Notes: generated by a model from the sequence alone, not told the origin. DNA of 64,000 nt from Marinomonas alcarazii (GCF_003208215.1 NZ_QKLW01000007.1:1-64000); one strand, 5' to 3'. Positions 27,790 through 36,402 are shown, counted from the first letter of the stretch. Made by a program: numbers and translations.

Positions 27790-29280
27790 TTAAAAATATT
27801 GATTTTTGTTATACCAAGCTGAAATTAAATAAAGCCTATAAATCCAAGAACGAGCAGCTTTTGCCTGCCAACCTTTCTTATCCATATTGTTTCGCATTCT
27901 ACCAAGAATTTTAGTAAGGTCTGCTTGGTGCCAAAGATTACATTGTTGTATTTCCTGCAGCATCCAGTCCCAGTTTTGTAGGACGATTGAACGGGAATCA
28001 TAGCTAAACCCCAACTTACCGAGTGCATCTGAGTCGAGGCCAATGCGGTCTTTTAGAATTTTACGGAGGATAAGTTTGTTTTTGAAAGCTTTGCGGTCGA
28101 ATAGATGTTGTTCGGGCATTTTGGCAAAGTATTCAGAGACCTGTTGATTAGCAAACGGTAATACTAAATTTGAGCTAATTGAGTCGGCAAAGTTACGAGC
28201 TTTTCGAATGTGTAATTCAGATGCCGTGACAGGAGTTAAAATACTGGTTTTAAAGTCAAATAAATCCCAGTCTTTTCTTAGCTGGCTTACTTCTTTCCAG
28301 TACGAATACACATTCTCCGCATTGGGCAGTATTTTTTGAGTATCGGCAAAACTTAACCCACTCATACCGCACCACTCCGCTGGTGTGCGGATTAAAGGTG
28401 AAAACAGACTTTCTGACCTTACAATATGTCGCATAAAACTGGCGTAATGTGTGAGCTTTGACAAGGGTAATACTTTAAGCTCTCGCATAGTAGGCGGTGT
28501 CATCATGTAAGAATCATTACCACCCCCATCAATAATATTCGCGCCTTTGAGTTCAGGTAACTGGTGAGCATAGAGTGGATAAGCCAAGGTGACATTGTCG
28601 GTGCAAGGGAAAGGCGCATTCACAAAATAGTCATTGATGGCATGTTTATGTTCAGCTTGTAGTTGATCAACTTCGTGTAAAACTTGATGCTTAAAACCCA
28701 GTTGTTTGGCGATTTTGGCACTTATCTCACTTTCATCCGCCTGACCTTTTGATTTATGAGTAATCAAAGTAACTTTGTCTTGCCAACCCGCTTTCGCCAA
28801 GGCCAGTGCAATGCTGTTACTATCCTTGCCTGCGCTGTGGAATAGAAAACTTGGCTTGGATTCATCAATACGGCTAATGGTCGCTTCGGCCAACATTTGC
28901 AGGATTAAATCTTCATCGGGTTGCATTTCATCGGCTTGCAAGCGGTTGGCGTTTAAAAACGGAAATTCGTGGCTAAACTGAATGTCGATTTGGCCATTGA
29001 CCGTTGACACCTTGGCCTTGTCACCAATACCGAGAATGTAAATATCCTGATAAGCAGTTTTCGGAGGTGGCACAACACCGCTTTGTAATAAAAATGACAA
29101 GCCTTTACTACAAACCTTCAATGGCTTAGGCACTCGTACATCACCTAATAACTCAGTCATCGATTTTGAATATAGTAGAGTAGATTGGTCTTTAGGCCAA
29201 TAAAGATACAACGGAAACTCGCCCGCTAAATCGGACTTAAGAGACAGATCTGGTTGGTTAGGGGTGTGTTGATTAATCAT
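27790..29280 (-). CDS. Asparagine-synthase-related PP-loop protein with degenerate N-terminal domain
   Basis: A 496-residue protein with an N-terminal domain of about 130 residues that lacks the catalytic Cys of glutamine amidotransferases, then a PP-loop FLFHSAGKDSNSIALALAKAGW near 145-165 and IIDGGGNDSYMMTPP in place of the canonical SGxGADE. This layout recalls beta-lactam-synthetase-like members of the asparagine synthetase family, which join an amine to an adenylated carboxylate without glutamine. With UDP-glucuronate and possibly galacturonate made nearby, amidation or amino-acylation of a uronic acid is a reasonable inference. It overlaps the acetyltransferase gene by eight bases. It differs markedly from the paralogue at 24004-25293. 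Confidence 0.72.
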   Translation of the reverse strand: MINQHTPNQPDLSLKSDLAGEFPLYLYWPKDQSTLLYSKSMTELLGDVRVPKPLKVCSKGLSFLLQSGVVPPPKTAYQDIYILGIGDKAKVSTVNGQIDIQFSHEFPFLNANRLQADEMQPDEDLILQMLAEATISRIDESKPSFLFHSAGKDSNSIALALAKAGWQDKVTLITHKSKGQADESEISAKIAKQLGFKHQVLHEVDQLQAEHKHAINDYFVNAPFPCTDNVTLAYPLYAHQLPELKGANIIDGGGNDSYMMTPPTMRELKVLPLSKLTHYASFMRHIVRSESLFSPLIRTPAEWCGMSGLSFADTQKILPNAENVYSYWKEVSQLRKDWDLFDFKTSILTPVTASELHIRKARNFADSISSNLVLPFANQQVSEYFAKMPEQHLFDRKAFKNKLILRKILKDRIGLDSDALGKLGFSYDSRSIVLQNWDWMLQEIQQCNLWHQADLTKILGRMRNNMDKKGWQAKAARSWIYRLYLISAWYNKNQYF

Positions 29281-29869
29281 TTAAATCCACTTTTTTAACT
29301 ACTTTACCGGGAGAACCTACGAAGACAACCATAGACGGTACGTCTTTAGTAACAACTGTATTAGCACCAATTACAGACCCTTGCCCTATCCTAACACCAG
29401 CAAGAATAATTGCATTTAAACCAATCCAGACATTATCCTCTATAACTACTGGTTTGCCTTCACTGCTTGTATTTATTCGATTTGAAGGATTTTCAAACGA
29501 AAGTTCATGTCCACTTGCATCTAATATTTGAACATTAGCTGCAATCAAACAATTTTTTCCAATTTCTATACTGTTGTAAGCATGCAAACATGCGCCATTT
29601 ATTCTGGTGTTATCCCCAATCTTGATAATCGCATGCTCCCTATCTGCCATCAACTTAACGGGGGAATACATATTTGCATGATAACCATAATTAAGAGAAT
29701 TCAAGGTTACATTTTTTCCAAGTGCTATTTTTGCATTTTTTGATATTTGAATAATAGGCTTACCTTTTATTACAACTCCATCACCCACATCAAGGTCTTT
29801 TATAAAAAAAACCTTCTTTTTAAAATAAAAACTAATTAACTTAAATAACATTTTACTTATAGTCATCAT
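29273..29869 (-). CDS. Left-handed beta-helix O-/N-acetyltransferase (WcaF/CatB-like)
   Basis: A 198-residue hexapeptide-repeat acyltransferase. Repeats are visible from about residue 60 (IKIGDNTRINGACL, IEIGKNCLIAANVQI) and again after 125 (VVIEDNVWIGLNAIILAGVRIGQGSVIGANTVVTKDVPS). The catalytic His is probably in LDASGHELSF near 115. It should transfer an acetyl group from acetyl-CoA to a sugar of the repeat unit. It overlaps the upstream wzx gene by four bases and the downstream asparagine-synthase-related gene by eight, so it belongs firmly to this operon. Confidence 0.85.
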   Translation of the reverse strand: MMTISKMLFKLISFYFKKKVFFIKDLDVGDGVVIKGKPIIQISKNAKIALGKNVTLNSLNYGYHANMYSPVKLMADREHAIIKIGDNTRINGACLHAYNSIEIGKNCLIAANVQILDASGHELSFENPSNRINTSSEGKPVVIEDNVWIGLNAIILAGVRIGQGSVIGANTVVTKDVPSMVVFVGSPGKVVKKVDLND

Positions 29870-31104
29870 GATTGTTTTAATGCCTTTCTATAAAAGAAAA
29901 ATGATAAAAATGATAAAGCAGCCCTTGCCAACAGTAAGGAAGCTATCGCGCCAAAAATACCAAAAAAACAAGTCAATATAATAGTCCATAAGAAGGCAAC
30001 CGAAGAAACATATAGGGAAATATTTCTACCAATTTTCTCACCTCCAGCGATCATTAAAAAATTTGTATTATAGGTTAAATAAACAAAGCCAAAAAAAATA
30101 GCAATCGATAACCATTGAATATAATTCGCAACTTCAAGATTATCTTCACTAAATAGGGATACTGTGATCCATTCTGCCATTATAAAAGTGCTGATGCTTA
30201 GCACAAAACCTGATAGCAACATGACTTTTTGAAATATTTTATGTTTATGTAAGTTACGTGAAAGATATGGCAAAAATGTGTTGGATAGAATATAAGCAAA
30301 CGAAATCATCGCATCGATAACTTTTGTTGCAGCAGTATAAAGACCAACTAGTGTATTGTTGGTAAACAGCCCTAACAAAAAAATCGCAGAATTGTTATAG
30401 AGATTTGGGGCAAGCTGACTGGCAAATGCATTATAACCATTTTTATAGGTAGATTTTATTTCCTGAGTTTTTGGTAATATAAACTTCACGTCAAACTGTT
30501 TTTTTATTACCAACATCGATACGAGAAAAGTAATAAATGCAGCAATTGCATTAAGCAAAGGGACCAATAGAAAATCGTCGGCTTGTCTTACAAAGAAAAA
30601 CAAGCTAATTAAAAACATGATATTAGTGCCAAGGCTTAAAAAGGTAATGTATTTCATATCCTCCATACCTTGAAAAAACCAGATAGGGAATAGGCTCTGA
30701 AAAACAACAAACGCCATAGTAAATAAATACAAAAACAAGTACTGATTAAAATCGTCAACAATCATCAATATTAAACCAAACGTAACAATACTGATGACAG
30801 CTAAAAAAAATGAAGCCATTAAAGTTACAGAGTATATTTGGCTTAATTTAGCCTTATCATCTCTATTACGCGCTATTTCTCTGGTAGCAGTAATACCAAA
30901 ACCAAACTGAATGACAGCACCGAAATATATAGCTAATGACAAGGCAAAATTAACCAAACCAAAATTAACTAAGCCTATAGTACGCACTAAATAAGGTAGT
31001 GTGATCAATGGTATTAGGAATTGAAAACCACGTAACACTACAAGAGAAAAGAAGTTACCTACTAATCTACGCTTATCCTCTGAATTGATTAATTTACGAA
31101 TCAC
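29866..31104 (-). CDS. Wzx-type glycan flippase (second copy)
   Basis: A 412-residue MOP-family transporter with about twelve membrane segments. The N-terminal LITLPYLVRTIGLVNFGLVNFALS and ATREIARNRDDKAKLSQIYS motifs are typical of Wzx/RfbX. It shares recognisable blocks with the flippase at 13843-15096, for example PIWFFQGMEDMKYITFLS. It likely exports the lipid-linked repeat unit of the second cluster. Its start is immediately after the ugd stop, so these genes are co-transcribed. Confidence 0.88.
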   Translation of the reverse strand: MIRKLINSEDKRRLVGNFFSLVVLRGFQFLIPLITLPYLVRTIGLVNFGLVNFALSLAIYFGAVIQFGFGITATREIARNRDDKAKLSQIYSVTLMASFFLAVISIVTFGLILMIVDDFNQYLFLYLFTMAFVVFQSLFPIWFFQGMEDMKYITFLSLGTNIMFLISLFFFVRQADDFLLVPLLNAIAAFITFLVSMLVIKKQFDVKFILPKTQEIKSTYKNGYNAFASQLAPNLYNNSAIFLLGLFTNNTLVGLYTAATKVIDAMISFAYILSNTFLPYLSRNLHKHKIFQKVMLLSGFVLSISTFIMAEWITVSLFSEDNLEVANYIQWLSIAIFFGFVYLTYNTNFLMIAGGEKIGRNISLYVSSVAFLWTIILTCFFGIFGAIASLLLARAALSFLSFFFYRKALKQS

Positions 31105-32280
31105 TTAATCACTTCCAAACAAATCACGGGTATACACTTTATCCACCACATCACTCAACAATTTGTCTTGTCTATTAGCGATAATCACATCAGTTACGTT
31201 TTTAAATTCTTCTATATCTTTTATGACTTTCGAGTGAAAAAATTCATTTTCTTCTAATACAGGCTCGTAGATCACCACTTCAATTCCTTTGGCCTTGATG
31301 CGCTTCATGATGCCCTGAATGGCCGAGGCTCTAAAGTTATCACTGCCTGTTTTCATCACCAGTCGGTAGATACCCACGACTTTAGGATTACGTTTAATAA
31401 CAGAGTCAGCGATAAAATCTTTACGAGTTGAGTTGGACTCCACAATGGCACGAATCAGGTTATTAGGCACGTCTTGGTAGTTAGCTAGCAACTGTTTTGT
31501 GTCTTTTGGCAAACAATAACCACCGTAACCAAAGCTTGGGTTGTTGTAGTGGTTGCCAATGCGAGGATCTAATGAAACACCATCGATGATTTGCTTAGTG
31601 TCTAAGCCATGAGATTCACAATAGGTATCCAGCTCATTAAAATAAGCAACACGAAGGGCTAAATAGGTATTAGAAAAAAGCTTAACGGCTTCGGCCTCTG
31701 TGCTGTCGGTAAAAAGTATCTCTATATCGCTTTTTATCGCACCTTGTGCGAGTAAGTTTGCGAACACCTCTGCACGCTCACTGCGTTCACCCACGATGAT
31801 GCGTGATGGATATAAGTTGTCATGCAAGGCTTTGCCTTCGCGTAAGAATTCTGGCGAAAAGAAAATATTCGACGTGTTGAATTTTTCATTCACGCTTTTG
31901 GTGTAACCCACTGGTACGGTGGATTTGATTACCATGACGGCTTGTGGGTTGATCGCCAGTACGTCTTGAATCACACTTTCAACCGATTTAGTGTTGAAGT
32001 AGTTGGTCGTTGGGTCGTAGTCGGTTGGCGTGGCAATAATCACAAAATCAGCCTGTTGATAAGCGACTTGCTTATCTAATGTCGCGGTGAAGCTGAGGGC
32101 TTTGTTTTCTAAAAAATCTTCGATTTCAACGTCTTCAATCGGTGACTGCTTGTTGTTTAGCATGGTCACTTTTTCAGGAACGATATCCACCGCGATGACG
32201 TCATTGTGTTGTGCCAATAACATAGCATTGGATAGGCCAACGTAACCCGTTCCGGCAATGGCGATTTTGTATTTTTTCAT
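31105..32280 (-). CDS. ugd: UDP-glucose 6-dehydrogenase
   Basis: Oxidises UDP-glucose twice to UDP-glucuronate with [23 protein letters not shown] is the N-terminal Rossmann motif, [20 protein letters not shown] lines the active site, and the catalytic Cys is in [15 protein letters not shown]. The open frame extends 31 codons upstream, but the ATG at 32280 gives 391 residues and the usual Ugd start; GGTAAACACA precedes it. It feeds the adjacent UDP-glucuronate 4-epimerase. Upstream of the start lies a REP-like element (32374-32402). Confidence 0.95.
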   Translation of the reverse strand: MKKYKIAIAGTGYVGLSNAMLLAQHNDVIAVDIVPEKVTMLNNKQSPIEDVEIEDFLENKALSFTATLDKQVAYQQADFVIIATPTDYDPTTNYFNTKSVESVIQDVLAINPQAVMVIKSTVPVGYTKSVNEKFNTSNIFFSPEFLREGKALHDNLYPSRIIVGERSERAEVFANLLAQGAIKSDIEILFTDSTEAEAVKLFSNTYLALRVAYFNELDTYCESHGLDTKQIIDGVSLDPRIGNHYNNPSFGYGGYCLPKDTKQLLANYQDVPNNLIRAIVESNSTRKDFIADSVIKRNPKVVGIYRLVMKTGSDNFRASAIQGIMKRIKAKGIEVVIYEPVLEENEFFHSKVIKDIEEFKNVTDVIIANRQDKLLSDVVDKVYTRDLFGSD

Positions 32281-32373
32281 TGTGTTTACCATTAATATCA
32301 AATGTATTTTGTCGAACGACAAAATCATATCGTTCATTGCAAGTTCATATTCAACAGTCAGATTACGATACAT

Positions 32374-32402
32374 CTTTTGTCGGCCTAAAGGCGCGACCTA
32401 CA
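32374..32402 (-). repeat. REP-like element between ugd and the UDP-GlcA epimerase gene
   Basis: CTTTTGTCGGCCTAAAGGCG, then CGACCTACA. Read on the minus strand it is GTAGGTCG plus a GCCTTTAGGC stem. It matches positions 34723-34751, inside a coding region, at 27 of 29 bases. Confidence 0.8.
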
Positions 32403-32405
32403 TCG

Positions 32406-33392
32406 TTATAACTCTTTCTGAAAGTCTTTGTACCATTCAACAAATTTGAGCATGCCTTCTTGTATCGTGGTGGCGGGCTTGTAACCTACGGCGTTTTCAA
32501 GTTGTGCTGTATCTGCGTAGGTTTTTGGTACATCGCCCGGTTGCATGTCCATGTAGATTTTCTCGGCGGTTTTGCCGCAGGCGGTTTCAATCGCTTCGAT
32601 GAATTCAGACAGTTGAATCGGCTGGTTGTTGCCAATATTGTAAATCGCGTAAGGCGCTGTCGTGCCTTGGCTCTGTTGCGCTTGTGGCAGTACATTTTGA
32701 ATGCGTAACACGCCCTCCACAATGTCGTCGATGTAAGTAAAGTCACGCATCATTTTGCCGTGATTAAATACCTTTATCGGTTTGTCGTTCAAAATGGCTT
32801 CCGTAAACAACCAAGGTGCCATATCAGGACGACCGCCTGGGCCATACACGGTGAAGAAACGTAAGCCAGTAGTTGGGATGTTATACAAATGCGAATAGGA
32901 ATGCGCCATCAATTCATTGGCTTTTTTGGTCGCGGCATACAGTGACACAGGGTAATCAACTGTATCGGATTCACTGAACGGAATTTTGGCGTTCATGCCA
33001 TAAACGGAACTGGAAGAGGCATAGACTAGATGCTCTACTTTATTTTGACGGCAACCTTCTAAAATGGTCATCATGCCAACGAGGTTGCTGTCTACATAGT
33101 CGAACGGCGCTTCTAAGGAATAGCGCACACCAGCCTGAGCGGCTAGGTGAATCACTCGCTGGAATTGTTCTTTTGCAAATAATTGCGCCATACCGTCACG
33201 GTCAGCGAGATCGATTTTCACAAAACGAAAATTCGCGTAAGGCAAAAGCTGGCCTAAACGGTGCTGCTTAAGCTCTGGCATATAATAGGTATTTAAATTG
33301 TCTAGACCGACCACATTATGGCCTGCTTCTAGCAAACGTTTACAAACGTTCATACCAATGAAGCCTGCGGCTCCGGTGACTAAATACTTCAT
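32406..33392 (-). CDS. UDP-glucuronate 4-epimerase-type SDR
   Basis: A 328-residue extended short-chain dehydrogenase that probably interconverts UDP-glucuronate and UDP-galacturonate. It has YLVTGAAGFIGMNVCKRLL, LDNLNTYYMPELKQHRL (a hallmark of LspL/Cap1J-type GlcA epimerases), HLAAQAGVRYSLEAP, SSSSVYGMNAKIPFSE and the catalytic YAATKKANE, followed by LRFFTVYGPGGRPDMA. It lies immediately upstream of ugd, whose product is its substrate. The gap between the two (32281-32405) holds the REP element at 32374. Confidence 0.9.
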   Translation of the reverse strand: MKYLVTGAAGFIGMNVCKRLLEAGHNVVGLDNLNTYYMPELKQHRLGQLLPYANFRFVKIDLADRDGMAQLFAKEQFQRVIHLAAQAGVRYSLEAPFDYVDSNLVGMMTILEGCRQNKVEHLVYASSSSVYGMNAKIPFSESDTVDYPVSLYAATKKANELMAHSYSHLYNIPTTGLRFFTVYGPGGRPDMAPWLFTEAILNDKPIKVFNHGKMMRDFTYIDDIVEGVLRIQNVLPQAQQSQGTTAPYAIYNIGNNQPIQLSEFIEAIETACGKTAEKIYMDMQPGDVPKTYADTAQLENAVGYKPATTIQEGMLKFVEWYKDFQKEL

Positions 33393-33464
33393 TTAATTGT
33401 TTCCATATTCTTTGAAATCTTGCGGTTTATTACTCGTTCATTTTTACCGTCAGACGCCTCGTGC

Positions 33465-33503
33465 GTCAGATCACGCCTCGTTCCTCGTCTCATCTGACCT
33501 ACG
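33465..33503 (-). repeat. REP-like element (GTAGGTCAGATGAG family)
   Basis: Reads GTCAGATCACGCCTCGTTCC, then TCGTCTCATCTGACCTAC on the plus strand, the inverse of the elements near lysO. It lies between the EPS regulator and the UDP-GlcA epimerase gene. A partial extra copy (CGTCAGACGCCTCG) precedes it. Confidence 0.8.
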
Positions 33504-33513
33504 GTTTTGTCGC

Positions 33514-33834
33514 TTATGTTTTTACTTCTTTGCGCAGTTGTTCTATTTCTTGTTCTAGGGCTTCGTATTCGGCGATTTTTCTTTGTAAAAAGCGCTGTGT
33601 TAGGGTGACTTTTTCTTCTATGCCTTTTGGGGTAAGTAGGTATAAGTAGCCGGTTTTGTTGGCGCTGTTTTTAAAGTTGTCTGCTTTTATTGAGCCTTTT
33701 TCTATTAGCGCTTTTAGACAAAAGTTGGCTTTGCCTAGGCTGATGCCCAAACGCTTTGCTAGCTCTCGCTGGCTGAGATCTGGGTCTTGCTGCAGTTCTT
33801 TTAGAATTTTGTAGCGGTATTCGTCGGTTAGCAT
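33514..33834 (-). CDS. MarR-type EPS-associated transcriptional regulator
   Basis: A 106-residue winged-helix protein. The helix-turn-helix is in LSQRELAKRLGISLGKANFCLKALIEKGSIK (about residues 17-50), and the C-terminus is a charged coiled coil (LQRKIAEYEALEQEIEQLRKEV). It matches the small MarR_EPS family found at the start of polysaccharide clusters. The open frame extends 51 codons upstream, but the ATG at 33834 has AAGG eight bases before it and gives the family length. It is the first gene of the second cluster on the minus strand and probably controls it, though its operator is not identified. Confidence 0.88.
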   Translation of the reverse strand: MLTDEYRYKILKELQQDPDLSQRELAKRLGISLGKANFCLKALIEKGSIKADNFKNSANKTGYLYLLTPKGIEEKVTLTQRFLQRKIAEYEALEQEIEQLRKEVKT

Positions 33835-34214
33835 GTTTGCACCTTGGTGATGCGTAGTAACGAGGAAAAATAGGCGTGGAGAGGTGTAGTGTGTGACGGT
33901 GAGTATAAGCTTTCCATGCGTTTGCCTCGTTTGATGTTGATCGTTGTTTATTTGACCATGTTCAATTGGTGAACGATGATAATTCAAGAGGGGGAATTAT
34001 GCAAAGAATGTGTTTGAAAATTGTTTGTAAAGTGGACGTTTTTTAAGCGTTTTTGGATATAAAGATATGCTTGGTTATGATCATTCGTCAGATCACGCCT
34101 CGTGCCTCGGCTCATCTGACCGACAAGTGAGTGGGAAAGGAACCGTTAGGTTGATGCTGATCAGGGTTGTGGTTTAGTCTTGGCGCTTCTTTTAAACGAT
34201 ACATAAGGATTTGT
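33835..34214. other. Divergent intergenic region with a degenerate REP
   Basis: These 380 bases separate the EPS regulator (minus) from the MBL nuclease (plus). A REP-like element lies at 34086-34124 (GTCAGATCACGCCTCGTGCC to CTCATCTGACCGAC); its GTAG head has changed to GTCG, so it looks decayed. No gene or strong promoter is evident. Confidence 0.6.
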
Positions 34215-35705
34215 ATGTTGGATATTAAGCATCATGGTGCTGTGCAGGGGGTGACGGGGTCTTGTCATGAGTTGTTTATCGATTCTGATCAGTCTGTGCT
34301 GGTGGATTGCGGTTTGTTTCAGGGGGCGGAAACGTCTGGGTCTGGGGCGGATTCAAACAGTTTAGAAATCGATTTTGATCTTTCAGCTGTTCAGGCATTG
34401 GTGATTACCCATGTTCATATCGATCACGTTGGGCGTTTGCCTTATTTATTGGCAGCGGGATTTACTGGGCCGATTTATTGTTCTAAGCCGAGTGCTAAAT
34501 TGCTTCCATTAGTGATTGAAGATGCACTTAAGGTAGGGGTGACACGCAATGCCAGTATTATTAAGGCGTGTTTAGATCGTTTGGCATCGCAGTTGGTGCC
34601 GTTGGACTATAAGGTATGGACGAATATTCCTTTAAACAATAACGCTAAAGCGCAAGTACAGCTGTGCCGTGCAGGGCATATATTAGGGTCGGCGTATGCG
34701 ATTTTTAGAGTTGAGGGCGATGACTTTTGTCGGCCTAAAGGCACGACTTACAGAACAGAAGGTGCTGCTGATCGTCAGTTACAAGGTACGATTCAACAAA
34801 AGTATTGGGATGTGTTATTTTCTGGGGATTTGGGTGCGCCCTACTCGCCTTTATTATGTGCGCCGCAGTCACCTTATCGCGCTGATCAGCTTGTTTTAGA
34901 AAGCACTTACGGGGATCGCAATCACGAAAACCGAGCCACAAGACGCCAGCGCCTACAACAAAGTTTGGAGCACGCGTTAAGCGATTCTGGTACTGTGTTG
35001 ATCCCTGCTTTTAGCATTGGCCGTACACAAGAATTGCTGTATGAGCTGGAACATATTATCCACCAGAACAAACAAAAGGCCGTAAGCAAGACGCGTTCTG
35101 GGGTTTCGTTAAATTGGGAGGACATCGACATTATTATCGATTCCCCTTTAGCGAGCCGCTTTACAGATGTGTATCGGTCTTTGGCGAGCTATTGGGATGA
35201 CGAGGCAAAACGTCGTTTGAGCTCGGGCCGTCATCCATTAAGTTTTGAGCAAGTTACGACGATTGATGATCATGCCACCCATTTGCAAACTGTCTCTTAT
35301 CTACAACGCCAAACTCGTCCTGCCATTGTTATCGCCGCTTCCGGCATGTGCGCCGGTGGGCGGATCGTAAATTATTTAAAAGCGTTATTGGGCGATGCGC
35401 GCAATGACGTGTTGTTTGTAGGTTATCAGGCGACAGGAACGCCAGGCCGGGACATTTTGAAGTATCACAATAAACCCAATGGGTATGTCATGTTCGATGG
35501 TGAACGATATGCCATTAACGCCAAGGTACAGCAAATAAGCGGGTATTCCGCCCATGCAGGGCAACGGGATTTATTGAATTTCATAAATCGCATGCGAGTA
35601 AAGCCACAAAAAATTCATTTGGTGCACGGGGATGATGGTGCCAAACGGACGCTAAAGGGGCTGATTGAAAAAGAGTACCCAAAGTGTGAAGTGGTGGTGC
35701 CGTAA
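34215..35705 (+). CDS. MBL-fold / beta-CASP RNA exonuclease with an in-frame REP-like insertion
   Basis: A 496-residue metallo-beta-lactamase-fold nuclease related to YSH1/CPSF73-like bacterial enzymes. The zinc motif THVHIDH is at 65-71. The beta-CASP domain shows ESTYGDRNHE, IPAFSIGRTQELLYEL and ASGMCAGGRIVNYL, and the C-terminal KIHLVHGDDGAKRTL completes it. ATG 34215 is chosen because AAGGA precedes it; the frame opens 16 codons earlier. Between AIFRVEGDD and YWDVLFSGD the sequence 34723-34751 is a near copy of an intergenic REP (32374-32402), translated as FCRPKGTTYR. This looks like a mobile repeat that entered the gene in frame. All catalytic motifs are kept, so the enzyme may still work. 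Confidence 0.88.
   Translation: MLDIKHHGAVQGVTGSCHELFIDSDQSVLVDCGLFQGAETSGSGADSNSLEIDFDLSAVQALVITHVHIDHVGRLPYLLAAGFTGPIYCSKPSAKLLPLVIEDALKVGVTRNASIIKACLDRLASQLVPLDYKVWTNIPLNNNAKAQVQLCRAGHILGSAYAIFRVEGDDFCRPKGTTYRTEGAADRQLQGTIQQKYWDVLFSGDLGAPYSPLLCAPQSPYRADQLVLESTYGDRNHENRATRRQRLQQSLEHALSDSGTVLIPAFSIGRTQELLYELEHIIHQNKQKAVSKTRSGVSLNWEDIDIIIDSPLASRFTDVYRSLASYWDDEAKRRLSSGRHPLSFEQVTTIDDHATHLQTVSYLQRQTRPAIVIAASGMCAGGRIVNYLKALLGDARNDVLFVGYQATGTPGRDILKYHNKPNGYVMFDGERYAINAKVQQISGYSAHAGQRDLLNFINRMRVKPQKIHLVHGDDGAKRTLKGLIEKEYPKCEVVVP
34723..34751 (-). repeat. REP-like element inside the MBL nuclease coding sequence
   Basis: Matches the intergenic element at 32374-32402 in 27 of 29 bases, including the GTCGGCCTAAAGGC stem and the inverted GTAG-type head (here GTAAGTCG). 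It keeps the reading frame and adds about ten codons. The surrounding codons 34752-34799 may also be non-ancestral. Confidence 0.75.
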
Positions 35706-35716
35706 AAAACTCGAAT

Positions 35717-35738
35717 TATACTTATGCGTGTGTATAAT
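35717..35738 (+). promoter_or_regulatory. Possible promoter of the hicAB remnant
   Basis: A perfect TATAAT lies at 35733-35738, about 44 bases before the hicA start. No good -35 box is seen at the matching distance. Confidence 0.35.
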
Positions 35739-35781
35739 TTATCCTGATCCAAGGAAGCCAGTTCGGTATAAGGATGTAAAC

Positions 35782-35931
35782 ATGAACTCAAAGGATCTCA
35801 TTAAACAACTTAAAGACAATGGATGCGTGTTTGTCAGGCATGGTAAACGAGGTGATTATGTTATTTATGGTTGGTATAGAACGCCCACAGGACAACCACA
35901 CAGCATGGGGCATTATTGTTCCGGCGTTTGA
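35782..35931 (+). pseudogene. hicA toxin remnant, deleted after about 20 codons
   Basis: The frame starts at ATG 35782, with AAGGA seven bases upstream, and encodes MNSKDLIKQLKDNGCVFVR, a typical HicA N-terminus. A HicA toxin should continue with the conserved Gly-Ser-His-His mRNA-binding motif and a C-terminal HPKKD-like segment, for about 60 residues. Here, from about position 35842, the frame instead reads through the hicB ribosome binding site and into hicB out of frame, ending at 35931. The conserved catalytic His is missing. The best explanation is a deletion that removed most of hicA and fused its start to the hicB leader. Confidence 0.75.
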
Positions 35932-36280
35932 AGAATTAGGATACGGTTGTATTTCTGCAGCCGATGAACAAGAAGAAGTATTGTATCGCGCCAAAGAGGT
36001 CATTCTTTTAATGGCAGAAGAGGTTATAGCTGATGGACATATGTTATCGATGTTAAATACTGGGTTTGTTGATTATCGCACTAAGTACCCAGAGTTTACC
36101 GAATGGTTAGCCATTGAAGTGCCCGTTGAAGGCTTAAAAGGCAAACAAAAACGCGTTAACATCACTTTATCTGAACCGCTATTAGCACGAGTCGATGCCT
36201 ATGTTGGATTTCATCATGAGTTTAAAGATCGATCGGATTTTTTAGCCAAAGCAGCCGACCGTTATATGCAATCGAAGTAA
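35858..36280 (+). CDS. hicB: HicB-family antitoxin, orphaned
   Basis: A 140-residue protein with an N-terminal partial RNase-H-like HicB fold (MLFMVGIERPQDNHTAWGIIVPAFEELGYGCISAADEQEEVLYRAKEV, motif only in part) and a C-terminal DNA-binding part, KRVNITLSEPLLARVDAYVGFHHEFKDRSDFLAKAA, of ribbon-helix-helix type. GAGGTGATT precedes ATG 35858. The open frame begins 13 codons earlier inside the hicA remnant, but that part is not HicB-like. Normally it binds HicA and represses its own operon. With hicA destroyed it may persist as a stand-alone repressor or neutralise HicA from another locus. Confidence 0.85.
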   Translation: MLFMVGIERPQDNHTAWGIIVPAFEELGYGCISAADEQEEVLYRAKEVILLMAEEVIADGHMLSMLNTGFVDYRTKYPEFTEWLAIEVPVEGLKGKQKRVNITLSEPLLARVDAYVGFHHEFKDRSDFLAKAADRYMQSK

Positions 36281-36363
36281 CATTTGGTGGGTTGTCATGT
36301 TTTCGTAGGCCATCATTAGCGGAGTGTGATGTGGTCATTAACGACGTTGGTTTGTGACCATTC

Positions 36364-36402
36364 GTCAGATCACGCCTCGTTCCTCGCCTCATCTGACCTA
36401 CG
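36364..36402 (-). repeat. REP-like element (GTAGGTCAGATGAG family)
   Basis: GTCAGATCACGCCTCGTTCC, then TCGCCTCATCTGACCTAC on the plus strand, in the convergent gap between hicB and wzz. Confidence 0.8.

Noticed and set aside
35665..35931. Full-length 88-codon gene overlapping the end of the MBL nuclease gene
   Set aside because: Only the part from ATG 35782 has a ribosome binding site and a HicA-like sequence. The upstream codons are out-of-frame nuclease sequence.
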